A DNA stretch of 64,000 bases from contig NZ_DAXW01000004.1 of the NCBI RefSeq assembly GCF_002506585.1, positions 1 to 64,000 of the forward strand. Reading direction: 5' to 3'. Position 1 is the first letter of the stretch; each line of letters starts with the position of its first letter. Source of the stretch: Methanoculleus sp. UBA430. GTDB taxonomy: Archaea > Halobacteriota > Methanomicrobia > Methanomicrobiales > Methanoculleaceae. The notes under the pieces are model-generated. The model was not told the DNA's origin. It did no database searches and saw only the letters and a list, made by a program, of their open reading frames with translations. A program made the position numbers and the translations under genes. Below are positions 26,109 through 34,016 of this stretch, piece by piece.

Positions 26109-26495
26109 ATGGTTGATGACGAAGCAAGGAAGGCAATCGATGCGAATAACAGGAGATTCTCCGAGGGGTTCCGGAAGGGCGACGCCTCGATAACGGCATC
26201 CATCTATGCCGGGGACGCCGTGGTCTTCCCCCCGGATGCCCCCGTGGTCGAGGGGAAGGGTGCGATCGAGGAGTTCTGGAGGACCGTCATGGCCTCGGGT
26301 GTGCAGGAGGCGGAGTTAACCACGATCGAACTCTCCAGAAGCGGCGATTATGCACACGAGCGGGGAACGGGCATCCTCAGGGTCCGCCCCCCGGGCGGGA
26401 CGCCTGCCGAGCAGAAGATCAAGTTCGTCGTCATGTGGAAACGCACGGCGGACGGCTGGAAGAATATGTGGGATATCTGGAATGCCTCCCCCTGA
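26109..26495 (+). CDS. DUF4440/SnoaL-like protein
   Basis: The 128-residue product has the NTF2-like fold signature of SgcJ/EcaC/DUF4440 proteins (NNRRFSEGFRKGDASITASIYAGDAVVFPPDAP, then GKGAIEEFW and MWKRTADGWKNMWDIWN). Such proteins bind small hydrophobic ligands; the function here is unknown. A TATA-like ATTAAATAC near 26048 and a G-rich ribosome-binding site precede the ATG. Confidence 0.75.
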   Translation: MVDDEARKAIDANNRRFSEGFRKGDASITASIYAGDAVVFPPDAPVVEGKGAIEEFWRTVMASGVQEAELTTIELSRSGDYAHERGTGILRVRPPGGTPAEQKIKFVVMWKRTADGWKNMWDIWNASP

Positions 26496-26655
26496 TCCGG
26501 GGAACAGCACGATATCCTGCCCGCGACCGGCTCCCCTCGCTACCGGGGACGGTTGAGGCGGTAGAGGGACCGGTCCCCGGCGTAACCCTTGCCGATACGA
26601 GAGGTGCGGTCCCCCGGGCGCGGGAACGGTGTGACTCACGGAAAAAGGGTATTCT

Positions 26656-27630
26656 TCAGGGGGCCGGGGAGGGGAGGGCTGCATCCGTCCCGGTTACCTC
26701 GAAGAGATAGACGCCCGACCCGACCCACCAGTCTTCATCGACCGGGAGGACGTAGCCGATCTTCAGTTCTTCACGGTTCTCCTTATCGGGGTTCGGCCAG
26801 ACGAAGACGATGAATCCCCCGCCGTCGCGTGCGGTATCCCTGAGCGCCCGGATGTTCTTCATCCCGAAGGGGTCCTGCCGCTCTATCAGGCTGCTCCCGA
26901 CCGCGGCCTGGAGGTAGGGATGGGCGAGGAGTGTCCCGTTGTAGTCGTAGGCGTAGAGGTAGTGGCCCGCCGGGTCGACGAGGCTCCCGGTCTGGTTCGA
27001 GATCTCGGCAAACGCCGTCGCCTTTTCGTGGTTGCGGCCGTAGGCGGCGCCGCGCTCGACGAGGTCGACCATCGCCGATACAGCCTCCGGGTACCGTTCC
27101 CGGCCGGTTCCGGCGGTTTCGGAGAGGTAAACACCCGACCCGATCCACCATCCCTCCCCGGCGGGGGCGACGTAGCCGAGCTTCGGGAGATACGCCTCCC
27201 CTGCCGATTCATTGACGGTTCCGTTCTCCGGTGCCGGGTAGAGGTAGGCGATGAACCCTCCGCCGTCTGCCGCCCTAGCGGCACCGATACGGATCACCGG
27301 CAGACCCCGGAGATCGGTCCAGTTGCCCCGGTCGGTCCCGACCGCTTCGCTCCCGTAGGGGTGCGCAAGGAGCGTCCCATTGTAGTCGCAGGCATACACG
27401 TAGAAGTCTCCCAGTGAGAACCGGCCGGAAGCGTTCCCGAACTCGGCGAGCGCGGCATCCTTACCGGCGGTCTCCGCGTAGGCTGCGGCTTCCCGGACGA
27501 AGGCTGCAAGGTCCTCGGTGGTCGTGTTCTCCTCCGCGACCTCCCGGACGCCCGGGCTGCTGCACCCGGTCACGAGGACTGCGAGGAGCGCGAGAAGGCA
27601 GACCGTGCCGACGAGATGGTATCTTTTCAT
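26656..27630 (-). CDS. Lipoprotein with two Cache domains
   Basis: The 324-residue product has a lipobox (LLALLAVLVTGCSS), so it should be lipid-anchored outside the membrane. Two similar sCache-type units follow (residues 50-170 and 185-320), each with YxYACDYNGTLLAHPY or YAYDYNGTLLAHPY and a GWWIGSGVYL or DWWVGSGVYL end. Cache domains bind small organic ligands for chemosensing, but no signalling domain is attached here. It may pass ligand to a receptor or act as a binding protein. The C-terminal Cache unit closely resembles the one in the DUF523 chimera at 40432-41163. Confidence 0.85.
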   Translation of the reverse strand: MKRYHLVGTVCLLALLAVLVTGCSSPGVREVAEENTTTEDLAAFVREAAAYAETAGKDAALAEFGNASGRFSLGDFYVYACDYNGTLLAHPYGSEAVGTDRGNWTDLRGLPVIRIGAARAADGGGFIAYLYPAPENGTVNESAGEAYLPKLGYVAPAGEGWWIGSGVYLSETAGTGRERYPEAVSAMVDLVERGAAYGRNHEKATAFAEISNQTGSLVDPAGHYLYAYDYNGTLLAHPYLQAAVGSSLIERQDPFGMKNIRALRDTARDGGGFIVFVWPNPDKENREELKIGYVLPVDEDWWVGSGVYLFEVTGTDAALPSPAP

Positions 27631-27670
27631 ACCCTTTCGTGCGGCGGGCCCCCTCAAAAAGACGTCGGTA

Positions 27671-28396
27671 TTATCTTCTTCGTTGAAACGGTGCGTTCTC
27701 CATCTGCCCATGGACTGCCGGCGGTCTGAACGCCCTGAAAGGGGAAAATCCTCTCAGGAGGGTGTCAGAGCCGCTTGGCAAGATCATGGAGCCCACGCCG
27801 ACCATCGAGACTGCGATGATTGCAAACACGACGAGGCTGAAGTTCTCGGAGATGAAGGGAACGTTCCCGAAGAGAAACCCTGCGAAGATAAAACTCGATA
27901 CCCACAGCACTCCTCCGGCTGCGTTGAACTGGATGAACCTGGAGTAGTCCATCTTTCCTGTACCCGCAAGGAACGGTGCCAGGGTCCTGACGAACGGGGC
28001 GAACCTGGCTATGACGATGGTCCTCCCGCCGTATCTCTTGAAGTACGACTCGGTCTTTGCGATATGGTGCTCTTTGATGAACGGGATCCCCCGTGAGAGG
28101 AACCGGGAGCCGAACGATCGCCCGATCCAGTAGTTCACGGTGTCTCCCGCGATCGCCGCGACGATCAGGAGGACGAGGACGGAGAGAATGTTGAGGCCCC
28201 CCTGTGCGGCGATTGCGCCTACAAGGAAGAGGAGCGAGTCGCCCGGCAGGTAGGGGGTGACGACGACCCCCGTCTCGAGGAAGATGATGAGGAAGAGGAA
28301 GAAGTACACGAATGTCCCGTACTCCTCTATAACAAGCGGCAGGAAATCATCGAAGTGTATGATGAGATCGACGATCGACCCCAGTTGTTCGAACAT
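27671..28396 (-). CDS. DedA family membrane protein
   Basis: The 241-residue protein has the DedA motif VVTPYLPGDSLLFLVGAIAA, the basic loop FIKEHHIAKTESYFKRYGGR, the membrane-embedded RFAPFVRTLAPFLAGTGKM and about six hydrophobic stretches. DedA proteins have been proposed to flip undecaprenyl or polyprenyl phosphate or C55-type lipids, and are linked to membrane homeostasis. The last 30 residues are polar and poorly conserved. It follows the Cache lipoprotein on the same strand. Confidence 0.87.
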   Translation of the reverse strand: MFEQLGSIVDLIIHFDDFLPLVIEEYGTFVYFFLFLIIFLETGVVVTPYLPGDSLLFLVGAIAAQGGLNILSVLVLLIVAAIAGDTVNYWIGRSFGSRFLSRGIPFIKEHHIAKTESYFKRYGGRTIVIARFAPFVRTLAPFLAGTGKMDYSRFIQFNAAGGVLWVSSFIFAGFLFGNVPFISENFSLVVFAIIAVSMVGVGSMILPSGSDTLLRGFSPFRAFRPPAVHGQMENAPFQRRR

Positions 28397-28594
28397 CTGC
28401 TATCAGTCTATACGCGGACCTAAATCCTTTGCTGTGCCGGTACCGATGCTCTCCCTGAGGCCGCCCCACGGTCACGGGAGGGTCCAAACAGGCCGATTCC
28501 CGCGCCCGCTCCACCGCGCTCATCGGTTCCGGGTCTCCGGCCCTCATCCCGACCTCTCCTCAGAGATTAATACGGACAGCGGTTCACTCTGGTT

Positions 28595-29167
28595 ATGGAT
28601 CCTCCTCCCGACACGGCGGTGCCGATGGTCACCGGGATCACGACGGCGTTCGGTCAGGTCCGCCTCGTATGGGTCTCGTCCGCATCCGGATCGAAGATTC
28701 GGCAGATTTTCCTCCCCGGCGACCCGCACGCCGGCGCGGTAGTGGACGAGGGCGTCACGCCCGTCGGGGAGCCCCGCGACGAAGCCGTCCGGGCGCTGAT
28801 CGCCGCGATACAGTCGTTCCTCCGCGGTCACGACGTGCGGTTCGAGATCGATCTCCTCGACCTTGACCGCTGTCCGCCCTTCCAGCGGCGGGTCCTCCTC
28901 ACCGAGTACGGCATTCCCCGGGGGCATGTCAGCACCTACGGGCGTATTGCCCGGCATATCGGGAATCCCGGCGCTTCGCGGGCGGTCGGCAGCGCGCTCG
29001 CCCGGAACCCGTTCCCCCTCGTCATCCCCTGCCACCGTGCCCTGCGATCGGACGGGCGGCTGGGCGGGTTCCAGGCAGGCCTCGACATGAAACGGAGGCT
29101 GCTTGAGATGGAGGGGGTCAGGTTCCGTGAGGACGGCCGGGTGCTCATGGAGAAGACGTGGTATTGA
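28595..29167 (+). CDS. Methylated-DNA--protein cysteine methyltransferase (MGMT/Ogt family)
   Basis: The 190-residue protein has the C-terminal MGMT domain: GHVSTYGRIARHIGNPGASRAVG, then NPFPLVIPCHRALRSDGRLGGF, with the active Cys in PCHR. It takes alkyl groups from O6-alkylguanine in DNA and is used up. The N-terminal part is divergent, as usual. The start at ATG 28595 is close to a TATA-like ATTAAT, so leaderless translation is likely. Confidence 0.87.
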   Translation: MDPPPDTAVPMVTGITTAFGQVRLVWVSSASGSKIRQIFLPGDPHAGAVVDEGVTPVGEPRDEAVRALIAAIQSFLRGHDVRFEIDLLDLDRCPPFQRRVLLTEYGIPRGHVSTYGRIARHIGNPGASRAVGSALARNPFPLVIPCHRALRSDGRLGGFQAGLDMKRRLLEMEGVRFREDGRVLMEKTWY

Positions 29168-29288
29168 CGCGGCCGCAGAGTTCACGAGCCTTCCGGGTGG
29201 TTCTCTGCAACGCCCTGGATAACCGTCCTGCGCGACCCGACCCAGAGGTATATGTGGGATGACGTCCCCCCGTCCCCACGGTGATCCG

Positions 29289-29984
29289 ATGGCAGATAGT
29301 ACAGGTCAGCAGATGACAAAACCCACGGAGTACAGTGCGGCGAACCTGATGAAGGATGCCGGGGTGGATGTGGAACGGTGGAACCGGATGCCGGACGACG
29401 CAACGATCCAGAAGACGGTTGCAGCTATCGAGGCACGGAACGTCAGGGTGATCCCTGTGGATACCGCGGAGGAGGCGCTCGGGGCTCTCGTCAACCTGCT
29501 CCCCGAAGGGGCTGAGGTCATGAACGGCTACTCGACGACCCTGGTCGAGATGGGGTTTGACCGGGTGCTCAAGGAGAACCCGAAAGGGTGGCGGGACTAC
29601 CACGCGATCATCACGGCCGAGAACGATACGGAGAAGCGGCACGAGCTCCGCAGGAAGAGCGTGACTGCCGACTACTTCCTCTCCGGGGTGCAGGCGATTG
29701 CCGAGTCCGGCGAGATCGTCGGGTGCGACAAAACCGGGAGCCGGATGGGGGCGTGGCCTCACGCGGCGGCCCATCTCATCCTCGTCTCGGGGACAAACAA
29801 GATCATGCCGACCGTCGACGAGGGGCTCCGGCGGTGCCGGGAGTACTGCCTGCCGCTGGAGAACCAGCGTGCGCAGCGCACCTACGGCGTCGGGAGTTAT
29901 ATCGGCAGGCACGTGATCCTCGACAGGGAAGATGCTCCGGGGAGGACTACCCTCATCCTGATCCGCCAGCCGCTCGGCTACTAG
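29289..29984 (+). CDS. LutC/YkgG (DUF162) family protein
   Basis: The 231-residue protein has the fold of lactate-utilisation protein C, with EARNVRVIPVDTAEEALGALV, then GAEVMNGYSTTLVEMGF and VGSYIGRHVILDRE. In bacteria LutC works with LutA and LutB in L-lactate oxidation, but no lutA or lutB is beside it. In methanogens this stand-alone form has no known role. A near-perfect ribosome-binding site (GGTGATC) fixes the ATG at 29289. Confidence 0.7.
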   Translation: MADSTGQQMTKPTEYSAANLMKDAGVDVERWNRMPDDATIQKTVAAIEARNVRVIPVDTAEEALGALVNLLPEGAEVMNGYSTTLVEMGFDRVLKENPKGWRDYHAIITAENDTEKRHELRRKSVTADYFLSGVQAIAESGEIVGCDKTGSRMGAWPHAAAHLILVSGTNKIMPTVDEGLRRCREYCLPLENQRAQRTYGVGSYIGRHVILDREDAPGRTTLILIRQPLGY

Positions 29985-30143
29985 AACGGGGGTTCCTGCC
30001 CACCGGGCGTGATCACGGTGGCCCCGCCCTTTCCCGGAGGATGGGGGGTCCGCCCAAGGTCGTGTCCGGCCCGCCCCGGCAGGCCGGGCATTCGCACCAT
30101 CGCCGTGACGCACTTCCCCTGCTCCGCTATCGGGCGTGCCCCA

Positions 30144-30150
30144 TTTATCT
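30144..30150 (+). promoter_or_regulatory. TATA box of the MscS gene
   Basis: TTTATCT lies 26 bases before the ATG at 30176, consistent with a leaderless transcript. Confidence 0.35.
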
Positions 30151-30175
30151 GTTATTCCGCCCCACGTTTCTATGC

Positions 30176-31000
30176 ATGGATATCATAGGCACACTCAATA
30201 CCACCACCATTCCACTCGCCGACATCACGCTCGAAAACGTCGTTTTCGCCGTGATCGTCGCCGTGACCGGGTGGATCGCGGTGAAAGTGCTCATCGCTTC
30301 TTTCAAGAAGGCACTCTCCCGCGCGTCGCACCTGCCCGCCCTGGTCGCCGAGTTCCTCGTCCGGTTCTTCTCGATCCTGCTCTACGTGATCCTTGTCCTC
30401 GTCGTCCTCTCAGCGGTCGGGATTGATATCTCGTCCGTGGTGCTCGGCCTCTCGGCGGTGATCGGGCTCATCCTCGGCTTCGGTCTCCAGGACACCATCA
30501 CCAACCTCGCTGCCGGGGTCTGGGTGGCGGCCCTCCGCCCCATCGATAAGGGTGAGTTCGTCGAGGTCAACGGCATCTCCGGAACGGTCTCCGCGGTCGG
30601 CATTATGGCGACCGAGCTCCTGAAGCCCGACAACACCTACATCACCATCCCCAACTCCCTCGTCTGGGGGAGCCCGGTGATCAACTCCACCCGCATGGAG
30701 ACCCGCCGTGTCGAGGTCGGGGTCGGGGTCGCCTACGGCAGCGACCTCAACCTCGCCATCCGGGTCGCGACCGACCTGATGAAGGCCCACGAGGCGGTGC
30801 TGCCTTCGCCGCAACCTGTGGTCGTCGTCACGGAACTGGCCGATTCGTCGGTGAACCTCGCACTCCGGGCATGGACGAAGACGCCCGACTTCTGGGACGT
30901 AAAGGGCGACCTGACCCGCGACGTCGTCAGGGCGTTCAGGGACGCCGGGATCGAGATCCCGGTTCCCCGGATGGCTGTTCAGCTGGACCCGGTCCAGTAA
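30176..31000 (+). CDS. MscS-family mechanosensitive channel
   Basis: The 274-residue product has an N-terminal hydrophobic helix, TM2 (FFSILLYVILVLVVLSAVGI), and the pore helix with the MscS pattern VIGLILGFGLQDTITNLAAG near 85-105. The beta domain follows (DKGEFVEVNGISGTVSAVGIMAT, ITIPNSLVWGSPVIN). It opens when membrane tension rises after osmotic downshift. The last 65 bases overlap the 3' end of the ribonuclease gene on the other strand. Confidence 0.88.
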   Translation: MDIIGTLNTTTIPLADITLENVVFAVIVAVTGWIAVKVLIASFKKALSRASHLPALVAEFLVRFFSILLYVILVLVVLSAVGIDISSVVLGLSAVIGLILGFGLQDTITNLAAGVWVAALRPIDKGEFVEVNGISGTVSAVGIMATELLKPDNTYITIPNSLVWGSPVINSTRMETRRVEVGVGVAYGSDLNLAIRVATDLMKAHEAVLPSPQPVVVVTELADSSVNLALRAWTKTPDFWDVKGDLTRDVVRAFRDAGIEIPVPRMAVQLDPVQ

Positions 31001-32480
31001 CCCTCTTTTCTTCTCCGGTATGCTCGAAGTCGATGAAGCCCCGGTAGGGGTCCGTCGCCATCAGGCGGACCCGGACCCTCTGGCCGACCCTGAGCCCCTC
31101 CTCGCCGAGAACGACCTTTCCCTCGGCCGGCGGGTCGATCAGCCGGACATACGTCCCTTTCTCCGAGGCGCCGGTGACGAACGCCGCAAACGATTCCCCG
31201 ATCCGGTCGCGGAGAAGGACCGCGGCCGCCGCCTTCCGGACGAAGCGCTCGACCTTCTGCGAGGCCTTCTCGCGGTCGGTGAGGTGGAGGGCGAGGTCGT
31301 CGAGTTCTTCGGGGGTGTAGGGAGGATACCTCGCGTCGTTGATGACTGATTTCACCAGCCGCTGGATGATTAAGTCGACGTAGCGCCGGTTCGGGGCGGT
31401 GCCGTGGGTGTAGTCGGTTACGGCGAGGGCGAAGTGGCCGACCGGGGTCTCGCCCGGCCGGAAGGCTACATACTCACCCGCCCCCATCAGCTTCACGATC
31501 GTGAGGGAGAGGTCGGGGAAACGGTCGGGGTCGGCCGCCTTCTGCCGGATGAGGAACCGGGTGAGCGCCTCCGCGTTCGGTTCTGCGGGGAGGGTCTCGC
31601 CGTGCTCCGCGGCCTCCCTCACGATCCCCGGCCAGTTCTTCGGGGTGCGGACGATCCGGTGGATCATGGGTAGACCGGCGGCCGCGAGGAACGCCGTCAG
31701 GCTGCCGTTCGCCGCGACCATGAACTCCTCGATGAGGCACCGGGCGAGGTTCTGCTCCTGGACGACGAGTTCCAGGACCCGGCCGCCGGCCACGACCGGT
31801 TCGGCCTCGATCGTCTCGAGGGCGAGCGCCCCCTGCTCCGTCCGCCGCTTCTTCATCCGCGTCGCGGCCTCGTGCTGGAGAAGGACCTGCTCTGCGAACC
31901 CCGGCGTCTCTGCGACCGTCCGGGGGGCGGGTCCGGCTCCCGCGAGCCAGTCGCCGACCTCCTCGTAGACGAGCTTCGCGTGGTTCGCGACGATTGCCCG
32001 GTAGACCCCGCCGGGTTTCGTGCTCCCGTCGGGGAGGACGGTATACTCGATGACGACCGCCATGTGGTCCCGGCCGGGCAGGAGCGATGAGAGGCCCGCC
32101 GAGAGGCGGTCGGGGAGCATGGGGAACGTCACGACGCCGGTGTAGACCGATGTCCCGTTATGGGCGGCGTGCCGGTCCGTCCACGACCCCTTCGGGACGA
32201 GCGCATCGACGTCGGCGATCGCGACCCGGACCCGGATCGCCCCGTTCTTTCCCCGCTCGCAGACCTCTATCTGGTCGAGGTCCTGTGAATCGTGGTTGTC
32301 GATCGACGACCAGAGGAGCGAGCGGAGGTCGCGGGGATCGCCGGGGGGGTCTGCAAACGTGTCTTCGGGGAGAGCCCCGACTTCCCGGACGACGGGCCTG
32401 GGGAACGCCGGGAAAAACCCGTACTGCTCCATCGCCATCCACGCGATGGCATCGAGGTCGACGTATGGCTGGTCCTGCAT
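30936..32480 (-). CDS. RNB-domain ribonuclease (RNase II/R family)
   Basis: The 514-residue protein has the RNB catalytic line SIDNHDSQDLDQIEV, where three Asp fit the metal set of RNase II/R and the last position is Gln, as in other short archaeal/cyanobacterial members. It then has NGTSVYTGVVTFPMLPDRLS and a C-terminal S1-like strand set (GTYVRLIDPPAEGKVVLGEE). It would degrade RNA 3' to 5'. A TATA box (32505-32511) 25 bases before the ATG at 32480 suggests leaderless translation. The final 20 or so residues are Pro/Arg-rich and overlap the MscS gene. Confidence 0.82.
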   Translation of the reverse strand: MQDQPYVDLDAIAWMAMEQYGFFPAFPRPVVREVGALPEDTFADPPGDPRDLRSLLWSSIDNHDSQDLDQIEVCERGKNGAIRVRVAIADVDALVPKGSWTDRHAAHNGTSVYTGVVTFPMLPDRLSAGLSSLLPGRDHMAVVIEYTVLPDGSTKPGGVYRAIVANHAKLVYEEVGDWLAGAGPAPRTVAETPGFAEQVLLQHEAATRMKKRRTEQGALALETIEAEPVVAGGRVLELVVQEQNLARCLIEEFMVAANGSLTAFLAAAGLPMIHRIVRTPKNWPGIVREAAEHGETLPAEPNAEALTRFLIRQKAADPDRFPDLSLTIVKLMGAGEYVAFRPGETPVGHFALAVTDYTHGTAPNRRYVDLIIQRLVKSVINDARYPPYTPEELDDLALHLTDREKASQKVERFVRKAAAAVLLRDRIGESFAAFVTGASEKGTYVRLIDPPAEGKVVLGEEGLRVGQRVRVRLMATDPYRGFIDFEHTGEEKRVTGPGPAEQPSGEPGSRSRRP

Positions 32481-32504
32481 ATGGGTGAAAGATTCGTTTG
32501 CGGG

Positions 32505-32511
32505 TATAAAA
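32505..32511 (-). promoter_or_regulatory. TATA box of the ribonuclease gene
   Basis: Minus-strand TTTTATA (TATAAAA on the plus strand) lies 25 bases upstream of the ATG at 32480, between phoU and the ribonuclease, so the latter is not simply read from the pst operon. Confidence 0.5.
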
Positions 32512-32594
32512 CGGCTTGTAAAGGTGCGATCCACTCGCCCATCCCGATCGCCTTTGAGAGGTTCGATATCGTGAGGCTCGAAACGGGCATCCGC

Positions 32595-33245
32595 TCACCG
32601 GATCTCGAGCCGGTCGCCCGTCACCATGTAGTGCACCTTCTCCGCGATCTTGCAGGCGTGGTCCCCGCAGCGTTCGAGGTACCGGGCGATCATGACGTAG
32701 TTCGTGCACTGCGCGATCTTCTTTGGGTCCTCCATCATGTAGGTGAGGCACTCGCGGAATACGGAGTACCTGAGGGCGTCGACGGCGACCTCCCTGTCCC
32801 TGATATCGCTTATCGCTGTGAGATCTTCGTGTTCGAAGGCGATCAGCGTATCTGCGATCATCCCCTCGACGAGATCTCCCATATGGGGGATGCTGACGAG
32901 GTTTCCCACGTGCGGCGCCCTGGCAAGATCGGGTACAACGATGGCGATGTCTTTCCCGTAGCGCCCGATGCGGTAGAGGTTCGTGATCACCTTCATCGAG
33001 GCTGCGATCATCCGCAGGTCTTTTGCCATCGGCTGATGGAGGGCGATGAGCCTCAGGCATTTCTGCTCGATATCGTGGTCGTAATCTGCTATCCTCTTCT
33101 TGTCCCGGTCGATCGATCCGACGACCACCGCATCCCGGGTCTTCAGCGCTTCCAGCGACTGGTGCAACATCCCCTGCGCGAGGTGGCCCATCGCGAGGAC
33201 ATCCCCTTTTAAGGATGCAAGTTCAGTGTGATATCTCTCTACCAT
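32595..33245 (-). CDS. phoU: Phosphate transport regulator PhoU
   Basis: The 216-residue protein is all-helical with two PhoU repeats. The metal-binding acidic motifs are seen in DRDKKRIADYDHDIEQKC and RYLERCGDHACKIAEKV. PhoU restrains phosphate uptake and signalling at high phosphate. It follows pstB by nine bases and closes the pst operon (pstS-pstCA-pstB-phoU). Confidence 0.92.
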   Translation of the reverse strand: MVERYHTELASLKGDVLAMGHLAQGMLHQSLEALKTRDAVVVGSIDRDKKRIADYDHDIEQKCLRLIALHQPMAKDLRMIAASMKVITNLYRIGRYGKDIAIVVPDLARAPHVGNLVSIPHMGDLVEGMIADTLIAFEHEDLTAISDIRDREVAVDALRYSVFRECLTYMMEDPKKIAQCTNYVMIARYLERCGDHACKIAEKVHYMVTGDRLEIR

Positions 33246-33254
33246 TGGATCTCC

Positions 33255-34016
33255 CTACCCGAACCGTCCGGTGATGTAGTTCTCCGTCAGTTCTTCACCG
33301 GGATCTTCGAAGATCTTCGTGGTTTTATCAAACTCCACCAGCTTCCCCAGGTACATGAACCCGGTATAGTCGCTGGCCCGTGCCGCCTGCTGCATGTTGT
33401 GCGTGACGATGACGACCGTATACTGCTGGGCAAGCCGGATGATGAGGTCCTCGATCTTTGCCGTGGCGATGGGGTCGAGGGCGGAGCAGGGTTCGTCCAT
33501 CAGGATCACCTCCGGTCCGACTGCAAGACATCGTGCAATGCAGAGCCTCTGCTGCTGCCCGCCCGAGAGGGCGAGCGCGGGTTCGTGGAGGCGGTCCTTC
33601 ACCTCGTCCCAGAGCGCGGCGCCCTTCAGGCTCTCCTCGGCGATACGGTCGAGCGCCTTCTTCTCGCTCACCCCGTGAATGCGGGGGCCATAGACGACGT
33701 TCTCGTAGATGCTCTTCTGGAACGGGTTGGGTTTCTGGAAGACCATGCCGATCTTCTCGCGGATCGTGTAGACATCCGCACGAGGATCGTGAATATTGTT
33801 CCCGTCAAACAGGATCTCTCCGGTTACCCTCGACGAGTCGATGAGGTCGTTCATCCGGTTACAGCACCGGAGCAGGGTTGATTTCCCGCATCCCGAAGGC
33901 CCGATGAGTGCCGTGACCCTGTTTCTCGGGACGCGAACCGAGATCTCCACGAGGGCGTGTTTCTGCCCGTACCAGAGGTTGAGATCCTTTGTCTCAAGGA
34001 TTGTAGATTCGTCCAT
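33255..34016 (-). CDS. pstB: Phosphate ABC transporter ATP-binding protein PstB
   Basis: The 253-residue ATPase has Walker A GPSGCGKST, the signature LSGGQQQRL, Walker B VILMDEPCSALDP and the switch His in VTHNMQQA. Its N-terminal half has the PstB-type LRCCNRMNDLIDSSRVTGEI. It powers phosphate uptake through the PstCA pore. Its start lies directly next to the stop of the fused permease gene. Confidence 0.95.
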   Translation of the reverse strand: MDESTILETKDLNLWYGQKHALVEISVRVPRNRVTALIGPSGCGKSTLLRCCNRMNDLIDSSRVTGEILFDGNNIHDPRADVYTIREKIGMVFQKPNPFQKSIYENVVYGPRIHGVSEKKALDRIAEESLKGAALWDEVKDRLHEPALALSGGQQQRLCIARCLAVGPEVILMDEPCSALDPIATAKIEDLIIRLAQQYTVVIVTHNMQQAARASDYTGFMYLGKLVEFDKTTKIFEDPGEELTENYITGRFG